In this document: piece by piece, positions 33,950 to 45,961 of the stretch
How the letters are laid out: each line of letters opens with the position of its first letter
Numbering within the stretch: the stretch's first letter is position 1
Assembly: GCF_963082655.1 (NCBI RefSeq)
Contig: NC_081553.1
Coordinates: 189,301,619-189,365,618, forward strand
DNA: 64,000 nt
Direction: 5' to 3'
Source: Stomoxys calcitrans
Lineage: Eukaryota > Arthropoda > Insecta > Diptera > Muscidae
Notes under the pieces: generated by a model
What the model saw: the letters and a program-made list of their open reading frames with translations, nothing else
The model's database searches: none
What the model was told of the DNA's origin: nothing
Program-made: the position numbers and the translations under genes

Positions 33950-35774
33950 GGGAGAAAATCGAAAAAACTAATAAAAATATGCTACGGAACAGGTGGATAA
34001 ATTGTGTGTCCCATGACATAAATATAAGGGAGAAACTGGCACAAGGCACGCCACAGGGGGGCATTTTTTGGGTGACCACCATAAATGACCTATTCCGCAT
34101 GCTGACTGAGGAGGAATTTGAACCCGTCTATGCTACGCAGACGATATTATAATACTTCTAAGGGGTAAGGATCCGAACGAGCTATGCAGAACGGTCGAAA
34201 GGGTCTTTCATATGGCATATGACTGGGCTAGACCCAGAAGATTAAATATTAACCCAGAGAAGACTGAAATATGCCTGCTCACGAAGAAGACGAAGGTGGG
34301 CCAATTCAACGCACCACGTTTCCTCAAAAAAACGATTTCGATATCTAACAAGGTCTAATATTTAGGTGTGATCTTGGCTAGGCAACTTAATTGGAATGTC
34401 ACATTCAGGAGCGTACTGAGAAGGCTCACAGATGTTGAGCACCTTATAAACAGGATGGTCTACTGTCTCTACAGGAGCGTGATTAGACCAATACCTACTT
34501 ACGCCTCAGTGCAAAATAAGGACCATACAACAGGTTTAGAGAAAATGTTGTCTTGGCGTAGGCGGAGCTATGAGGACCACGCCCAATAGGACACTGGAGA
34601 CTATCCTAAATATCCGACCCATTGACTTACAGATTAAGTGTGAGGCAGCCACTGCGGCTAGGAGACTTAAGGTGATAAAAGAATGGATTGAAGATGGGAG
34701 CAGCTCATACCATCGCGGTATAATCTAGGCGACAATAGGAAACCAGGAAGGAAGGGATGAGGTTTCCGATCGAATACCTGAGATGAACCTTGAGGTCGAG
34801 TGCGAGGCACTGCTACTACCGGCACAGTCTTGGATTGACGGAACCCTAGTGATGCCATCTTGAAGATCATGTTACACGAATGAATCAAAGCTAGAGGACA
34901 GAGTGGGCCTGGGGGTCTACATTGAGAACCCAGATACTGAGATATATTTTAGACTGCCTGACCATAATACGATCCTGCAGGCGGAGATCTGGGCGATCAC
35001 GGAATGGGTGAGTTGGTGCGATGCTAACGCAAGGACGTTGAGTGTGAACATCTTTACGGACAGTAAAATTGTCATAAGGGCAATAACAACCAGGACGGTA
35101 ATGACACGAACAGTCTTGCAGTAAAAGAAGCAGATCAACGGTTTCGCTGAGGATGACAAAATCCGCACCGTTTGGGTGCCGGGCCATAACGAAGTAAGGG
35201 AGAATGAAAGCGCAGGCAATTTGGCTTTGGCCAAAGGACTGCCGTCAATAAACATGGTTAAACCGAAGCCTTTCGGGTGGACGCAGTCTGAGTTAAGGGC
35301 GTGGCCGACGAATGCGAATGCAACCCTGTGGAACAAGGAAACGGTCGGTAGGACGGCGAAAATCCTTTGGGGGGATCCAGATTGTGAAAAAAAACAAGGC
35401 TATTACTGAAAGGAAGTAAGATGAAGGTCAGTATAGAAGGTCAGTATATCGGGACACATAGGACTACGGGCTCACTTATGTAAAATCGGTGCTGCAAGTG
35501 ATATCATGTGTAGGGCATGCGGCTTTTGCGTCTAACAGATACCGGCACTTAGGTGGGGACACTATACCAGACATGAACCAACTTAGGGTATTGGCATGGA
35601 AAACAATTAAAGGTTTTGTAAGTAGCTCGGAATTCCTAACGTCGATTTTCTTTTTTAAGGGTTTTTTTTAATATTTAGAGCGCACAACAAGCCGATTACT
35701 GGCTTAGGTGTATGTCCATAGTAGCACAGGGCGGATTAATATATGCACCCTCTTTTTAACCTAACCTAACCTTT
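33950..35774 (+). pseudogene. NL-A non-LTR retrotransposon (RT, RNase H, finger), decayed
   Basis: Longest NL-A copy. The RT palm motif B reads LAQGTPQGGIFW at about 34035. Motif C is YADDII at 34134, but in a frame shifted relative to the preceding FEPV. Thumb sequence follows (RGKDPNELCRTVERVF, then INPEKTEICLLTKK, then a stop before YLGVILARQLNWN). From 34855 an RNase H domain follows: its first catalytic position reads YTNESKLEDRV (usually TDGSK), then LQAEIWAI, NIFTDSK, and VWVPGHNEVREN. Stops lie after RTVLQ and at YY. The C-terminal finger is largely lost. Ends with the shared 3' UTR (GAGCGCACAACAAGCCGATT) and a CCTAACCTAACC tail. The 5' part of RT and ORF1 are absent. Confidence 0.9.
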
Positions 35775-36470
35775 ATGTGGCAGTCTGTTGTCACATTGAA
35801 CGACTATTGTGATACCTTAAGAACAGTAGAAGAAAGAAACCTTCTAGTTCCTATCGATCAACCATCCACATCGCTTCTAAAAGCTCAACAACTTGCGAAT
35901 ATTCACATCCGCTAAATCAGGACAGTTCTCGAGGAAATGAGAACCGAAAGTGGAACTCCTTTTGAGACAGTGCGGAACATACACACAGTCTCTATAGTCT
36001 CTTCTTCCTCGATGTCCTCACAGTTTCTACAGAAGTTGTTACTCGCAAGCTTCAGTCTGTCAGCCTGTTTTCCGATCAGACAATTATCTGTAATAACGGA
36101 CACAATGACTGAGACGCCTGTTCTAGCCAGAAACAGCAATCTTGCAGTGTTCACAACCCCCCCCTTAGTGATCATTTGTCATTCTCTCCATTCTGGACCC
36201 GTTTCCAAAGACTTAGCTTGCTTGTTGCCAGAGGCATACCCACAGATTGTAGTTCCCCTGGAATGAGTAAGGTAGGTCCTAGTGTCGCAAGCTCGTCTCC
36301 TTTACAATTTCCTGAACACGCAGAACAGGTGAAGTTTGAACGGTGCAGCAATCTCGTTGGGAGATCTGTAGCAATCGAAAGCGGTTTTTGCAAACAGATA
36401 TACATTCCCCAGATGGTCGCTTTCGTTAGGTCATGTTGCCAGAATGCATGAAGAAGCTCCAGAGAAGATG
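35775..36470 (-). pseudogene. NL-B retrotransposon 3' fragment, copy 3
   Basis: Minus-strand frames read the linker and finger region: 35912-36175 gives LARTGVSVIVSVITDNCLIG, then SNNFCRNCEDIEEEETIETV (finger with the His position replaced). 36172-36504 gives CSGNCKGDELATLGPTLLIP, the RNase H end. Its 3' end faces the tail of the + strand NL-A copy at 35760-35775, giving a tail-to-tail arrangement. Confidence 0.85.
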
Positions 36471-36658
36471 ACTTTTGAAGGTGATCATGGTGGTACAACC
36501 CCAAACTTGGTGTCAGAGATTTAGGAAGAAGCGCAGAAGATCGAGGAACTAGAACACTATTCTAAGTTCAGCTTAAGGGACAAATGTTCTGTCATTGCTA
36601 ATTAAAGTAAAGTTATTTCCTTTATTACAAATTACCAGATTGCAATTTATAAAATACT
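36471..36658. other. Spacer with a sequence shared near 55900
   Basis: CTGTCATTGCTAATTAAAGT (36580) resembles CTGTAATGGCCAATTGAAGT (55898). No gene seen. Confidence 0.4.
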
Positions 36659-38784
36659 AGCCGAACCGGGCCCGCTCCGCTGCTCCTTCTTTAACTCTCT
36701 AAAATCTTTTAAGGGTGGGGACACTTCGCCCTGAATGCGGATATCGAATATGTGCCATTGTAGCCTATGACGCTGAACGCAATCGAATCCTGGCGAGAAT
36801 ATCGGACAAAGCGGTGTTTATCCCCTCTTAATGTTGGCGACATTTGAGAGGTACAATGCCATGCATGGCCATTTAAGAAATTTTCCCCAAAGAGGTGTGA
36901 CACTGCGGGACGCCGTTCGGGACTCGGCTATAAAAAAAGGTCCCTTTTCATTGAGTTTAAACTTGAATGGGAAAGCTTGCATAGATGTGTGAGAATTTAC
37001 ACCTTCTCGGTTCCTGGTGGTAATGTTCTCATTAGGGGTGGGATGGCACCTCAGACATTTCGACTCAAATATGGATATCAAATTTGTGCTGCACTTCGAA
37101 ATCCTTTTCATTTGAGCTCCATGTTACCATGGGCCGTAAATATGAACCGTTTGGAGGGTGTTTTGGGGCTGGGGCCGCCACCCGCACTTTGCACTGTAAA
37201 TAGGTGTCAAATTCGTTCTTTATTCCTAATGGAAATGAAGTTCAGTATAGGGGGTGCTTAAGGGCGTACCCCAAAACACTTGGCTTCAAAATTGGATATC
37301 AAATTCATTCATTATCTACTCTCAAATACCTTTCATTTGAGTCCCATATTGTCATAATGGGTCAAATAACCCATTTGAGGTATATTAAGGAGAAAAACAC
37401 CACCTAGACTTGAACGCAAATTTTAATATCATATTCGTAATCTACTCCCTAAAACCTTTCATTTGAGTCCCATATAGCCATGGTCGACTAATATGCCCAT
37501 TTGGGGGTATTTGGGTGTGGGCGACCTCCAATTACTTGAAATTTATGTTTATGCCATATTTGTAATCCACTGCCTAATACTTTTCATTTGAGTCCCATAT
37601 TGACATGAACTTCGAATATATCTGTTTAGAAAAGTTTTTGGGTTGGGAAAGCTCGCTGGGTAGTTGGACCCAAAACTTTAATACGATATTCGTTTTATGG
37701 TCTCCAATACATTCATTTCATATCCTTGTTGTGGCCATCAGACCACTTTCGGATATAGATGGCGTTTTTGGGGTAAAGGGGAGGGTCCGCCTCCATCCGA
37801 TATGTAGAAATTTTATAGCCTATGTTTCCTTCCAGACAAACGCACACAATCTATGAAAACTTTAAGAAAATCTATTCAGCCAAATATCATATAGTCTTAA
37901 TGGGGCTAATGGCGTTTTTGAGGGGTAGTGTGACCCCTCTATACTGCGATCAGATTTTGTATGCCATATTCGAAATCTGCTCCGGAATACCTATCATTTG
38001 AGCCCCATATTGAAATGAATGTCTAATATGTCTGTTTGGGGGAGTTTTGGGGTTGGGGCGACACGATGGGTACTTAGACTCAAATTTTAATACCATATTC
38101 GTATTCTACTCTCCAATACCTTTCATTTAATACCTATATTGTCCCGATCGGTCCACTTTTGATTTTGGGTTGTGTTTTTGGCATGAAGGGGAGGGTCCGT
38201 CCCCCTTCCGATACCGAAAAATTAAATAGCCTGTGTTTCCTTCCAGACCAACCTACACAATAAATTTCAAGAAAATCGTTTCTGTCGTTTTTCAGTCTAT
38301 ACGGAAAAAACAAACCGGGTCCCATATATCCGTGATTGGCTAATGTGCCCATTTTTGGCGTTTTTGTAGGGGTTGGGGTGACCCCCTATACTTCGACATG
38401 CGTTTATATGCCAGATTCGTTATGTACTCCCGCAAACTTTTCATTTGATACCCATATTGTCCTTATCGGTGTCCTTTTGATTTTGGGTGGTGTTTTTGGC
38501 ATAAGGGGGAGGGTCCGTCCCCCTTCCGTTATCAATAAATTTTAAAGTCTATTCCTACTTAACCATTTTCGTAATCTACTCCCGAATACCTTTCATTTAA
38601 ATCCCATATTGTCATGATCGTCAAATAAACCTGTTTTAAGGTGTTTTGGGGCTGGGGCGGCCCCCTAGGTACTTGGACCCAACTTTTATTATGAAATTCG
38701 TACTCTACTCTTGAATAGCTTTCATTTGAATCCCATATTGTCCCGATTGGTTCTATTTTATTGTTGGGTAGTAATTTTGTGATA
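36659..38784 (-). mobile_element. H element (Helitron-like), copy 2, reverse, with captured SINE
   Basis: The left end CTAGCCGAACCGGGCCCGCT is the reverse complement of the CTAG terminus and is preceded by A (T on the element strand). A SINE-derived segment comes next (see 36745-37000). Diverged units with TTTCATTTGAGTCCCATATT follow at 37331, 37457 and 37582 (126 and 125 bp steps) and at 37992 and 38121 (129 bp). The distal part contains CGTTTTTCAGTCTATACGGA near 38287, shared inverted with 43007. No protein gene. Confidence 0.75.
36745..37000 (+). mobile_element. SINE-A-derived segment captured in H copy 2
   Basis: Degenerate head GCCTATGACGCTGAACGC with ATCGAATCCTGGCGAG, then AAAGCGGTGTTTATCCCC, AAAGAGGTGTGACACTGCGG and CATTGAGTTTAAACTTGAAT. 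The same variant, in the same place relative to the CTAG terminus, is in H copy 3 at 43775-44010, so it travels with H. Confidence 0.85.
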
Positions 38785-39055
38785 CCACCGTAGCGCAGAG
38801 GTTAGCATGTCCGCCTGTGACGCTGAACGCCTGGGTTCGAATCCTGGCGAGACCATCAGAAAAAATTGTCAGCGGTGGTTTTCCCCTCCTAATGCTGGCA
38901 ACATTTGTGAGGTACTATGCCACGTAAATCTTCTCTCCAAAGAGGTGTCGCACTACGGCACGCCATTCGGACTCGGCTATAAAAGGGAGGCCCTTATCAT
39001 TGAGCTTAAACTTGAATCGGACTTCACTCATTGATATGTGAGAAGTTTCGATAAG
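38785..39055 (+). mobile_element. SINE-A copy 5
   Basis: A well-preserved copy: CCACCGTAGCGCAGAGGTTA, perfect A box TAGCGCAGAGG and B box GGTTCGAATCC, body with GTGAGGTACTATGCCACG, and end near CATTGATATGTGAGAAGTTT. It abuts the distal end of H copy 2. Confidence 0.93.
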
Positions 39056-40950
39056 CAGCTCACCTTTTCGTTGATATCCGAACTTTTCCATTTCTGGTGA
39101 AGTGCTTTAGCATTATTTCAACCAGCAGTCTTGAAGTCGGCATCTTTGAATCGGATGCCACATATGGGGGGTTTGTAGCCAGTAATAAGACTTATTCATA
39201 TCAAGGGTGGCTTCTACTGAATCGACAGAGCTAAATGACGGAAGAATAAAACATTTTGACTACTCTGTGCAAGAATACATGCTCTATGGCTCCCATTCCC
39301 CGTACCCTTAAGTAGTTTAAATCCAGGAACTTTAAATCCAGGAACTTCAAATCCAACTGCCACCAGCAGGGCCTAAAAGTATGCTTTATATTTTATGTCA
39401 TTTACATAAATTCCAAAGATATAGTCCACTAATTACATTTTGGTGGGGAATTATACTGCCTTGCAACTCCTAAAAGTAGACTGCAAACCATTTTTCGGAG
39501 TTATCTATTAGTGGTTGAGAAAATTTGAAAAGGCGCAGTTTTTAGAAGAGAAAGGTAGAGAATAATATCCTTTCCCCATACATCTTATTAACAGGACTCC
39601 ATTGGGTTCTCTTATAATACATTGTTATGGTTCTGTTGTACTCTCTTATTTATTTTCATAATTCGCCTACGCTCTCTCGCTCTGCGTGTCTCTTTTTTCA
39701 ACAACTTTTGTTACTACCATTGTTGTTTGTTTGCTTTTCTTGTGGATTCTGGTCATTTCCTTGTTTCGCTCCGTTTTCGTTGGGCTCCGTGCCGATACAC
39801 ACTAAAATGACTATGGCTACGACCAAGACAACAACGAATGCCGGGACACTGGTGATGCTGTGTTTGGCTGCATTTAATTTACGGTCGTTGTAGTTTTTCG
39901 TTATACTACTATATGCCTCTGCTGCTGCCGCCGCTACATTTTCTTCCTTGTCATATCCTTGCTTTTTTCAGCTGTTTTTTGTTTGTTTCTTAGCCTTCGT
40001 TAATGTGGATTTCGTCGTTCATACAATTTGGTTTTCCACATGAGCCTTTGGGCTTCAATGTGTGCATGTGTGTGTTTGTAAGAGCCTGGGTAAGTTCGTA
40101 CATGGGTATGTGGGCCGTGGTGGTGGTTTTGCGTTAAGTTTCATCTTAAATGTTTATCTTACCGCACCCTTTCCTGTTTCCATTGCGTGTGTATGTGTGT
40201 GTGTGTGTTGTGTGTTACATTGTAAGTGCACACGTGGATCCGTGTGCGATTGGGTGTGTGTGCTATGGGGGGGTATGTATGAATATTATAATGTGTACAT
40301 TCTTATTTAAACACGTAATGTTGACGCGTTTTTTTCAGTTCTTTCTTTGGTTATGGCCGAGGCTTTTTAATGTCAATTCCGTCTGTTTTCGTCGTTTTTT
40401 TTTTTTTGATTTTTCTGTTTGTTTGGCTTGATTTTTATGCCTTTATTGTCAATATGACAGCCATGAAGTCAATGATTGGCATGCAAGTGAAGTTTCAACA
40501 TTGACTACTGGCTATGAAAATGGCAAGGGATTAATTTTTGTTTTGGTGATAATATCGTGGCAACAAACACAGGCTTACATTGATTTTGTTGTTGCATAAG
40601 GAGGTTGTTTTTGTGCAGTTTTGCATTCTTTCACTGAAAACTCAGGGAAATTTTTATATCATGCAAGGCATTTGGTAATATTATTAACCAACTCATAACA
40701 AGGGTTTTACTTTAGTTTAGTGCATAATTCCAATCTTTAAAAATCGTATTAGATATCTATTTATGATTTTTTCATATTTATGATGAGTTTTGACAATTGC
40801 TATAGGTGAGTGGCTTTAGCTTGGAAAAATCCAAGCCACTCTTGGTTCCTGCTTATCTCAGTGTCAATAGACCACCCGATGGTGTCACCCGGGAAAGCTG
40901 TCTTTAATACCCGTAAATGGAAGTGTGCTAACATATACCTCGGAGTGCAC
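39056..40950. other. Unique sequence with motif copies and TG repeats
   Basis: Motif copies at 39371 (GCCTAAAAGTATGC) and 39469 (CCTAAAAGTAGAC), about 90 bp apart. TG-rich tracts at 40061-40080 and 40189-40215. No repeat family. One tiny frame is listed separately. Confidence 0.55.
39807..39893 (+). CDS. Very short signal-peptide-like frame (speculative)
   Basis: A 28-codon frame whose ATG has the fly-like context ACTAAAATGA. It encodes MTMATTKTTTNAGTLVMLCL and a short remainder, a polar N-terminus followed by a hydrophobic stretch as in a signal peptide. It then meets a TAG stop. The same frame is open upstream to 39627. I see no good splice donor before the stop, so it could be a small upstream frame, a fragment of a first exon, or chance. 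No family recognised. Confidence 0.15.
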   Translation: MTMATTKTTTNAGTLVMLCLAAFNLRSL

Positions 40951-40956
40951 ATGGGT

Positions 40957-42715
40957 TTATACCCTACACCATAGGATGGGGGTATACTAATTTCGTCATT
41001 CTGTTCGTGACTCCTCGAAATAACCGTCTAAGTATATATATTCTTGATCGTCATGACATTTTAAGTCGAACTAGTCATGTCCGTCCGTCCGTCTGTCTGT
41101 CGAAAGCACGCTAACTTTAGAAGGAGTAAAGCTACCCGCTTGAAATTTTGCACAAATACCTCCTATTAGTGTAGTTCGGTTGGGATTGTAAATGGGCCAT
41201 ATCGGTTCATGTTTTGATATATTTAGCTGCCATATAAACCGATTTGGGATCTTGACTTCTTGAGCCGCTAGAGGGCACAATTCTTATCAGATTTGGCTGA
41301 AATTTTGCATGAGATGCGATTTATTATGACTTCCAACATCTGTGCCAAGTATGGTTGAAATCGGTCCATAACCTGATAAAGCTGTCTTATAAACCTATCT
41401 GGGGTCTTGACTTCTTGAGCGTCTAGAGTGCGCAATTCTTATTCGATTTGACTGAAATTTTGCATGAGGTGTTTTATTATGACTTCCAACAACTGTGTTA
41501 AGAATAGTGCAAAACGGCCCATAACCTGATATAGCTGTCATATAAACCTATCTGGGGTCTTGACTTCTTGAGCCAATAGAGGACGCAATTACTATCCGAT
41601 TTGGCTGAAATTTTGCACGACGTGTTTTCTTATGACTTCCAACAACTGTGTTAAGAGCCTAACACTAAGCACTGTCCCAAATTTCGTCGAAATCGGACAA
41701 TAAATGCCTCTTTTATGGGCCGAAAACCTTAAATCGAGAGATCGGTCTATATGGCAGCTATATTCAAATCTGGACCGATCTGGGCAAAATTGAAGAAGGA
41801 CGTCGAAGAGCCTAACTAAACTCACTGTCTCTAATTTCAGCGACATCGGACAATAAATGCGTCTTTTATGGCCCCAAACCCTAAAACCTAGATATCGGTC
41901 TATAAGGCAGCTATATCCAAATCTGCACTGATCTGTGCGATATTGCAGAAGTATGTCCAGTAGCTTAACTTAACTCAATGTCCCAAATTTCGGCGACATC
42001 GGACAATAAATGAGCATTTTATGGGCCCAAAACCATAAATCAAGAAATCGGTCTATATGACAGCTATATCCAAATCTGAACCGATCTGGGCTAAATTGTA
42101 GAAGTATGCCGCAGGGCCCAACACAAACTCACTGTCCTGAACTTCAGCAAAATCCGATGATAAATGAGGCTTTTATGGGCCTTAGACCCTAAATCGGAGG
42201 ATCGGTCTATATGGCAGCTATATCCAAATCTGGACCGATCTGAGCCAAATTGGCGAAGGATGCCGATGGGCCTAACACAATTCACTGTTCCGAATTTCAT
42301 CATAATCGGATAATAAATGTGGCTTCTGTGGGCCTAAAACCCCTTAATCGGAGGATCGGTCTATATGGCAGCTGTATACAAATCTGGACCGATCTGGGCC
42401 AAAGGGAAGAAGGATGGCGAGTGGCCTAACACAACTCACTGTCCCAAATTTTAGCAAAATCGGATAATAAATGTGGCTTTTATGGGCTCAAGACCTTAAA
42501 TCGACAGATCGGTCTATATGGGGGCTATATCAATATATAGTCCGACAAAGCCCATCTTCGAACTTAACCTGCCTATGGACAAAACAAGAATCTGTGCAAA
42601 GTTTCAGCTCAATATCTCCGTTTTTATAGACTTACCGTGATTTTAACACAGACTGACAAGCGGACGGGCATGGCTTGATCGACAAGACATATGTATATAT
42701 TAACCACCTTTCATC
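40957..42715. mobile_element. D1/D2 chimera with a core terminus at each end
   Basis: The left end is a forward core-side D1 terminus (TTTATACCCTACACCATAGG, core, (GTCY)n at about 41079-41101). D1 units run to about 41640, and then the sequence switches to D2 units in the reverse orientation, with landmarks at 41755, 41908, 42061, 42215, 42369 and 42522 (153, 153, 154, 154, 153). The right end is an inverted, decayed core-side terminus (GACTGACAAGCGGACGGGCA near 42652). The antisense frames at 41592-41846 and 42091-42303 are repeat read-through. Confidence 0.85.
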
Positions 42716-42944
42716 ATAATACGGTGAAAATGCATCATTTATGAACCCATAGCAGCTATACCTTTAATAAGTCCGATCTCCACCATATTCAGAAAGGCTA
42801 TGTAAGGGTCATAAGTTAAAAATGTATCTTTTATGGGCTTTAGAACTTAAATAGGGAGGTTGGTATATGTAAATGACAGCTATATCCATATGGTCTCAAG
42901 AACATAAGTCAGGAGATCGGTATATATGGCAGCTATATCCAAAT
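42716..42944 (+). mobile_element. Eroded DINE-like array fragment
   Basis: Fragments such as CATAGCAGCTATACCTTTAA and GGAGATCGGTATATATGGCA show old array units without ends. Confidence 0.55.
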
Positions 42945-44102
42945 ATAGTCTGCTCAAAATGGGCACATTAGCCAATCACGACTATATGGGACTCGGTTTG
43001 TTTGTTCCGTATAGACTGAAAAACGGTAGAACCGATTTTCTCGAAATTTTCGCATATTGTGTAGGTTGGTCTGGAAGGAAACATAGGCTGTATAATTTTT
43101 CGATATCGGAAGGGGGACGGACCCTCCCCCTTATGTCAAAAACACAACCCAAAATCAAAAGTGGGCCGATCGGGACAATATGGGTATCAAATGAAAGGTA
43201 TTGGAGAGTAGAATACGAATATGGTATTAATATTTGAGTCTAAGTACCCATAGAGCCGCCCGAATCCCAAAACTCCCCCAAACAGATATATGGGACGTTC
43301 ATTTCAATATGGGGCTCAAATGATTTCGGGAGTAGATTTCGAATCTGACATGCAAAATCAGACCCCCAAATGGGCATATTAGCCGACCATGGCTATATGG
43401 ATGGACTCAAATATAAGGTATTAGGGAGTAGATTACGCATATGACATTATAATTTACGTTCAAGTCTAGGTGGCGGTTTTCCTCCTTAAGATACATCAAA
43501 TGGTTATTTGACCCATTTTGACAATATGGAACTCAAATCAAAGGTATTTGAGAGTATAAAACGAATTTGATATCCAATTTTGGAGCCAAATGGTTCATAT
43601 TTACCGGCCATGGCAATATGGGGCTGAAATTAAAGGGATTTGGAAGTGCAGCTCGAATTTGATATCCATATTTGAGTCGAAATATCTGAGGTGCCATCCC
43701 TCCCCCAATTGAGAACATTACCCTAAGGAAGAACATTACCACCAGGAAACGAGTAGGGGCAAATTCTCACACATCAATGAGTGCTTTCCGATTCAAGTTC
43801 ACACTCAATGAGAAGGGACCTTATTTATAGCCGAGTCCGAACGGCGTCCGCAGTGCGACACCTCTTTGGGGAAAATTTGTTAAACAACTATGCATGGCAT
43901 TGTACCTAGCAAATGTCGTCAACATAAAGAGGGGATAAACACCGCTTTCTCCGATGTTATCGCCAGGATTCGAACGCGTTCAGCGTCATAGGCTACAATG
44001 GCACGAATTCCATATCCGTATTCAGGGCGAAGTGGCCCCACCCTAAAATATATTAGGAAGTTATAGAAGGCGCAGCGGAGCGGCCCCGGTTCGGCTAGTA
44101 AT
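42945..44102 (+). mobile_element. H element (Helitron-like), copy 3
   Basis: Carries TTCCGTATAGACTGAAAAAC near its left end, GATATCGGAAGGGGGACGGA, then units with ACTCAAAT.AAAGGTATT. A captured SINE segment follows, and the right end is GCGGCCCCGGTTCGGCTAG followed by T at 44103. CTAG before T is the usual Helitron 3' boundary, and a GC-rich palindrome-like stretch precedes it. No Rep/helicase gene. Confidence 0.78.
43775..44010 (-). mobile_element. SINE-A-derived segment captured in H copy 3
   Basis: Same SINE variant as in H copy 2, antisense to H: AACACCGCTTTCTCCGATGT, CGCCAGGATTCGAACGCG and GTTCAGCGTCATAGGCTACA, then shared H sequence (CAGGGCGAAGTGGCCCCACC) up to the CTAG end. Confidence 0.85.
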
Positions 44103-44144
44103 AAATTTTCGGAGATCGCTTTATATGGAAGCTATATTAGGTTT

Positions 44145-44661
44145 TTCGGATTGGTTAACCCGACGCTTTTCGAGTCGACGCAGTCTCAATTAAGCACGCG
44201 GTCGACGAATGCGCATGCAACCCTGTGCAACAGCGAAACAGTCAGTAAAACGGCAATAATCCCATAGGGAGATCCAGATCGTAAGAAGACGAGGCTATTA
44301 CTGAAAGGAAGTAAGAAGGAGGTCAGTATAGCTCTCGGTATGCTAACGTGACACATAGGACTACGAGCTCACTTATGTAAAATTGGTGCGATAAGTGAAA
44401 GCATGTGTAAGGACGCTGGAGTCCAGTTTTCGCGTCTAACAGATACCGGCATTTAAGTGGGGACACAATACCAGATATGAACCAAATTAGGGGAGTGGTA
44501 TTGAAAACAATTCCTAACTTAAAATTTTCTTTTTAGAGGTTACTTTATAGTTTTTAGAGCGCACAACAAGCCGATTACTGCCTTAGGTGTATGTCCATAG
44601 TGGCATGGGGCAGATTAATATCTGCACCCTCTTTTCAACCTAAGCTAACCTAACCTAACCC
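44145..44661 (+). pseudogene. NL-A retrotransposon 3' fragment, copy 2
   Basis: Corresponds to the region after RNase H in NL-A (CGACGCAGTCTCAATTAAGC, CGAATGCGCATGCAACCCTG), the decayed finger region, and the shared 3' UTR (TTTTTAGAGCGCACAACAAG). Ends in a CCTAAGCTAACCTAACCTAA-type tail at 44637-44661. 5'-truncated, no open frame. Confidence 0.88.
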
Positions 44662-45955
44662 ATTTGCTTCCGGATCAAGGCCAAACTCTGTATTCCCTAC
44701 CGTAATGTAGTGGAGGCTTGAATGAACGACCACTTTTTGTAGCCACATTACCCCTCTGTCGCACTCAACCTAATTTATAAATTCTAATTAATTTGACATC
44801 GATACTATGTAGCTGGTTGGTGAAAACGCCTAACACTGTAAATGATGTATTGTGAGGTATTCATCGACTTCTGCTATCAGAATTCAATTTTTTGGAGTTG
44901 TTAAAATCCTATACACAAATGGTTGCTTATATGCAAAATATTCATTAACCAATTCTAGTTCAGTTTAATACCTCAAGCTTATGAAATTATAGTTTTTCGA
45001 CCCCCTCACACCCATTCAAGCATTCTTATTCTATTTACGACTACAAGTCTCTAAAATCATGGTCTTCCAACATCATCATAGGTAATGGGATTTTCATGAA
45101 TCAATACAGCATTAATTTTTGCAAGAGATTGGGATATGACCACATGACATGTATTGATGATATGAAGTACAATTATCCGAATTATATTTTAAGGCATCTC
45201 TCTTCAGGAGCTGACTGTAAATAACTGATTACAGACGTTGTCCTTTTGTTCAGTTTCTTTTGTTTAACAGTTTATTTGGCTATGAAGAAGAGCAATACTG
45301 TATCGTCAAGGTGGACTTTGATATATACAGAGATTTATGTTCCTCTATAGTTTATCTATCGAAAATGACACTGTAAGTGACTAAATCCTCTTTGTTTCGA
45401 ATATGGCAATATTCGTACAACATTGTGGCGACAGGCAAGACAAGCCCCTATATGAAAATTTCAATTGAAAACGCCTAAGCCATTTTGCAACTATAAGTTG
45501 AAGCAATGACAAAGATGTTCAGAAATTAAATAATCAGCAGTATGGTCCTTTATTCTGAGACTTTGTTAACATTCTTGGCATGATCGAAGCAAACCAACAC
45601 TTGCATATTGTTTATTGTTACCTATTTCAGGAATACGCTATTATCTATGAATTGCAAGGTGTATATATTTATAAACCCAACAATTACCAAAAGCATGAGG
45701 CGTAAGTAGGTGGGAAGTGTAATGTATTACCATAAGAACGCTGATATATCTATTTAATTAAATTTTACCCAAACTCTTATTGGAAAATTGTGAACCACAA
45801 TTTTGTGATTTTGTTCATTCTCTCTGACCTGTAGCGTTGTTCTGTGACTAGAACCAGGGCAGTGTTGTCAACATAGGTTTAAGTACGACTTTTAATTTTG
45901 GTAAGTATCTTCTTTTGTATCATTACAAGGAAAAGTATGGACACAGTTGATTTTA
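44662..45955. other. Unique AT-rich sequence, no gene seen
   Basis: No repeat family and no frame of note. The first 110 bp (to about 44770) is GC-balanced and may be part of an older element. Confidence 0.55.
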
Positions 45956-45961
45956 TAACAT

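Noticed and set aside
33534..34100. 188-codon minus-strand frame as a single gene
   Set aside because: Only the C-terminal third matches RT. The N-terminal part is the antisense of the NL-A RT, so it is a fusion of two fragments.
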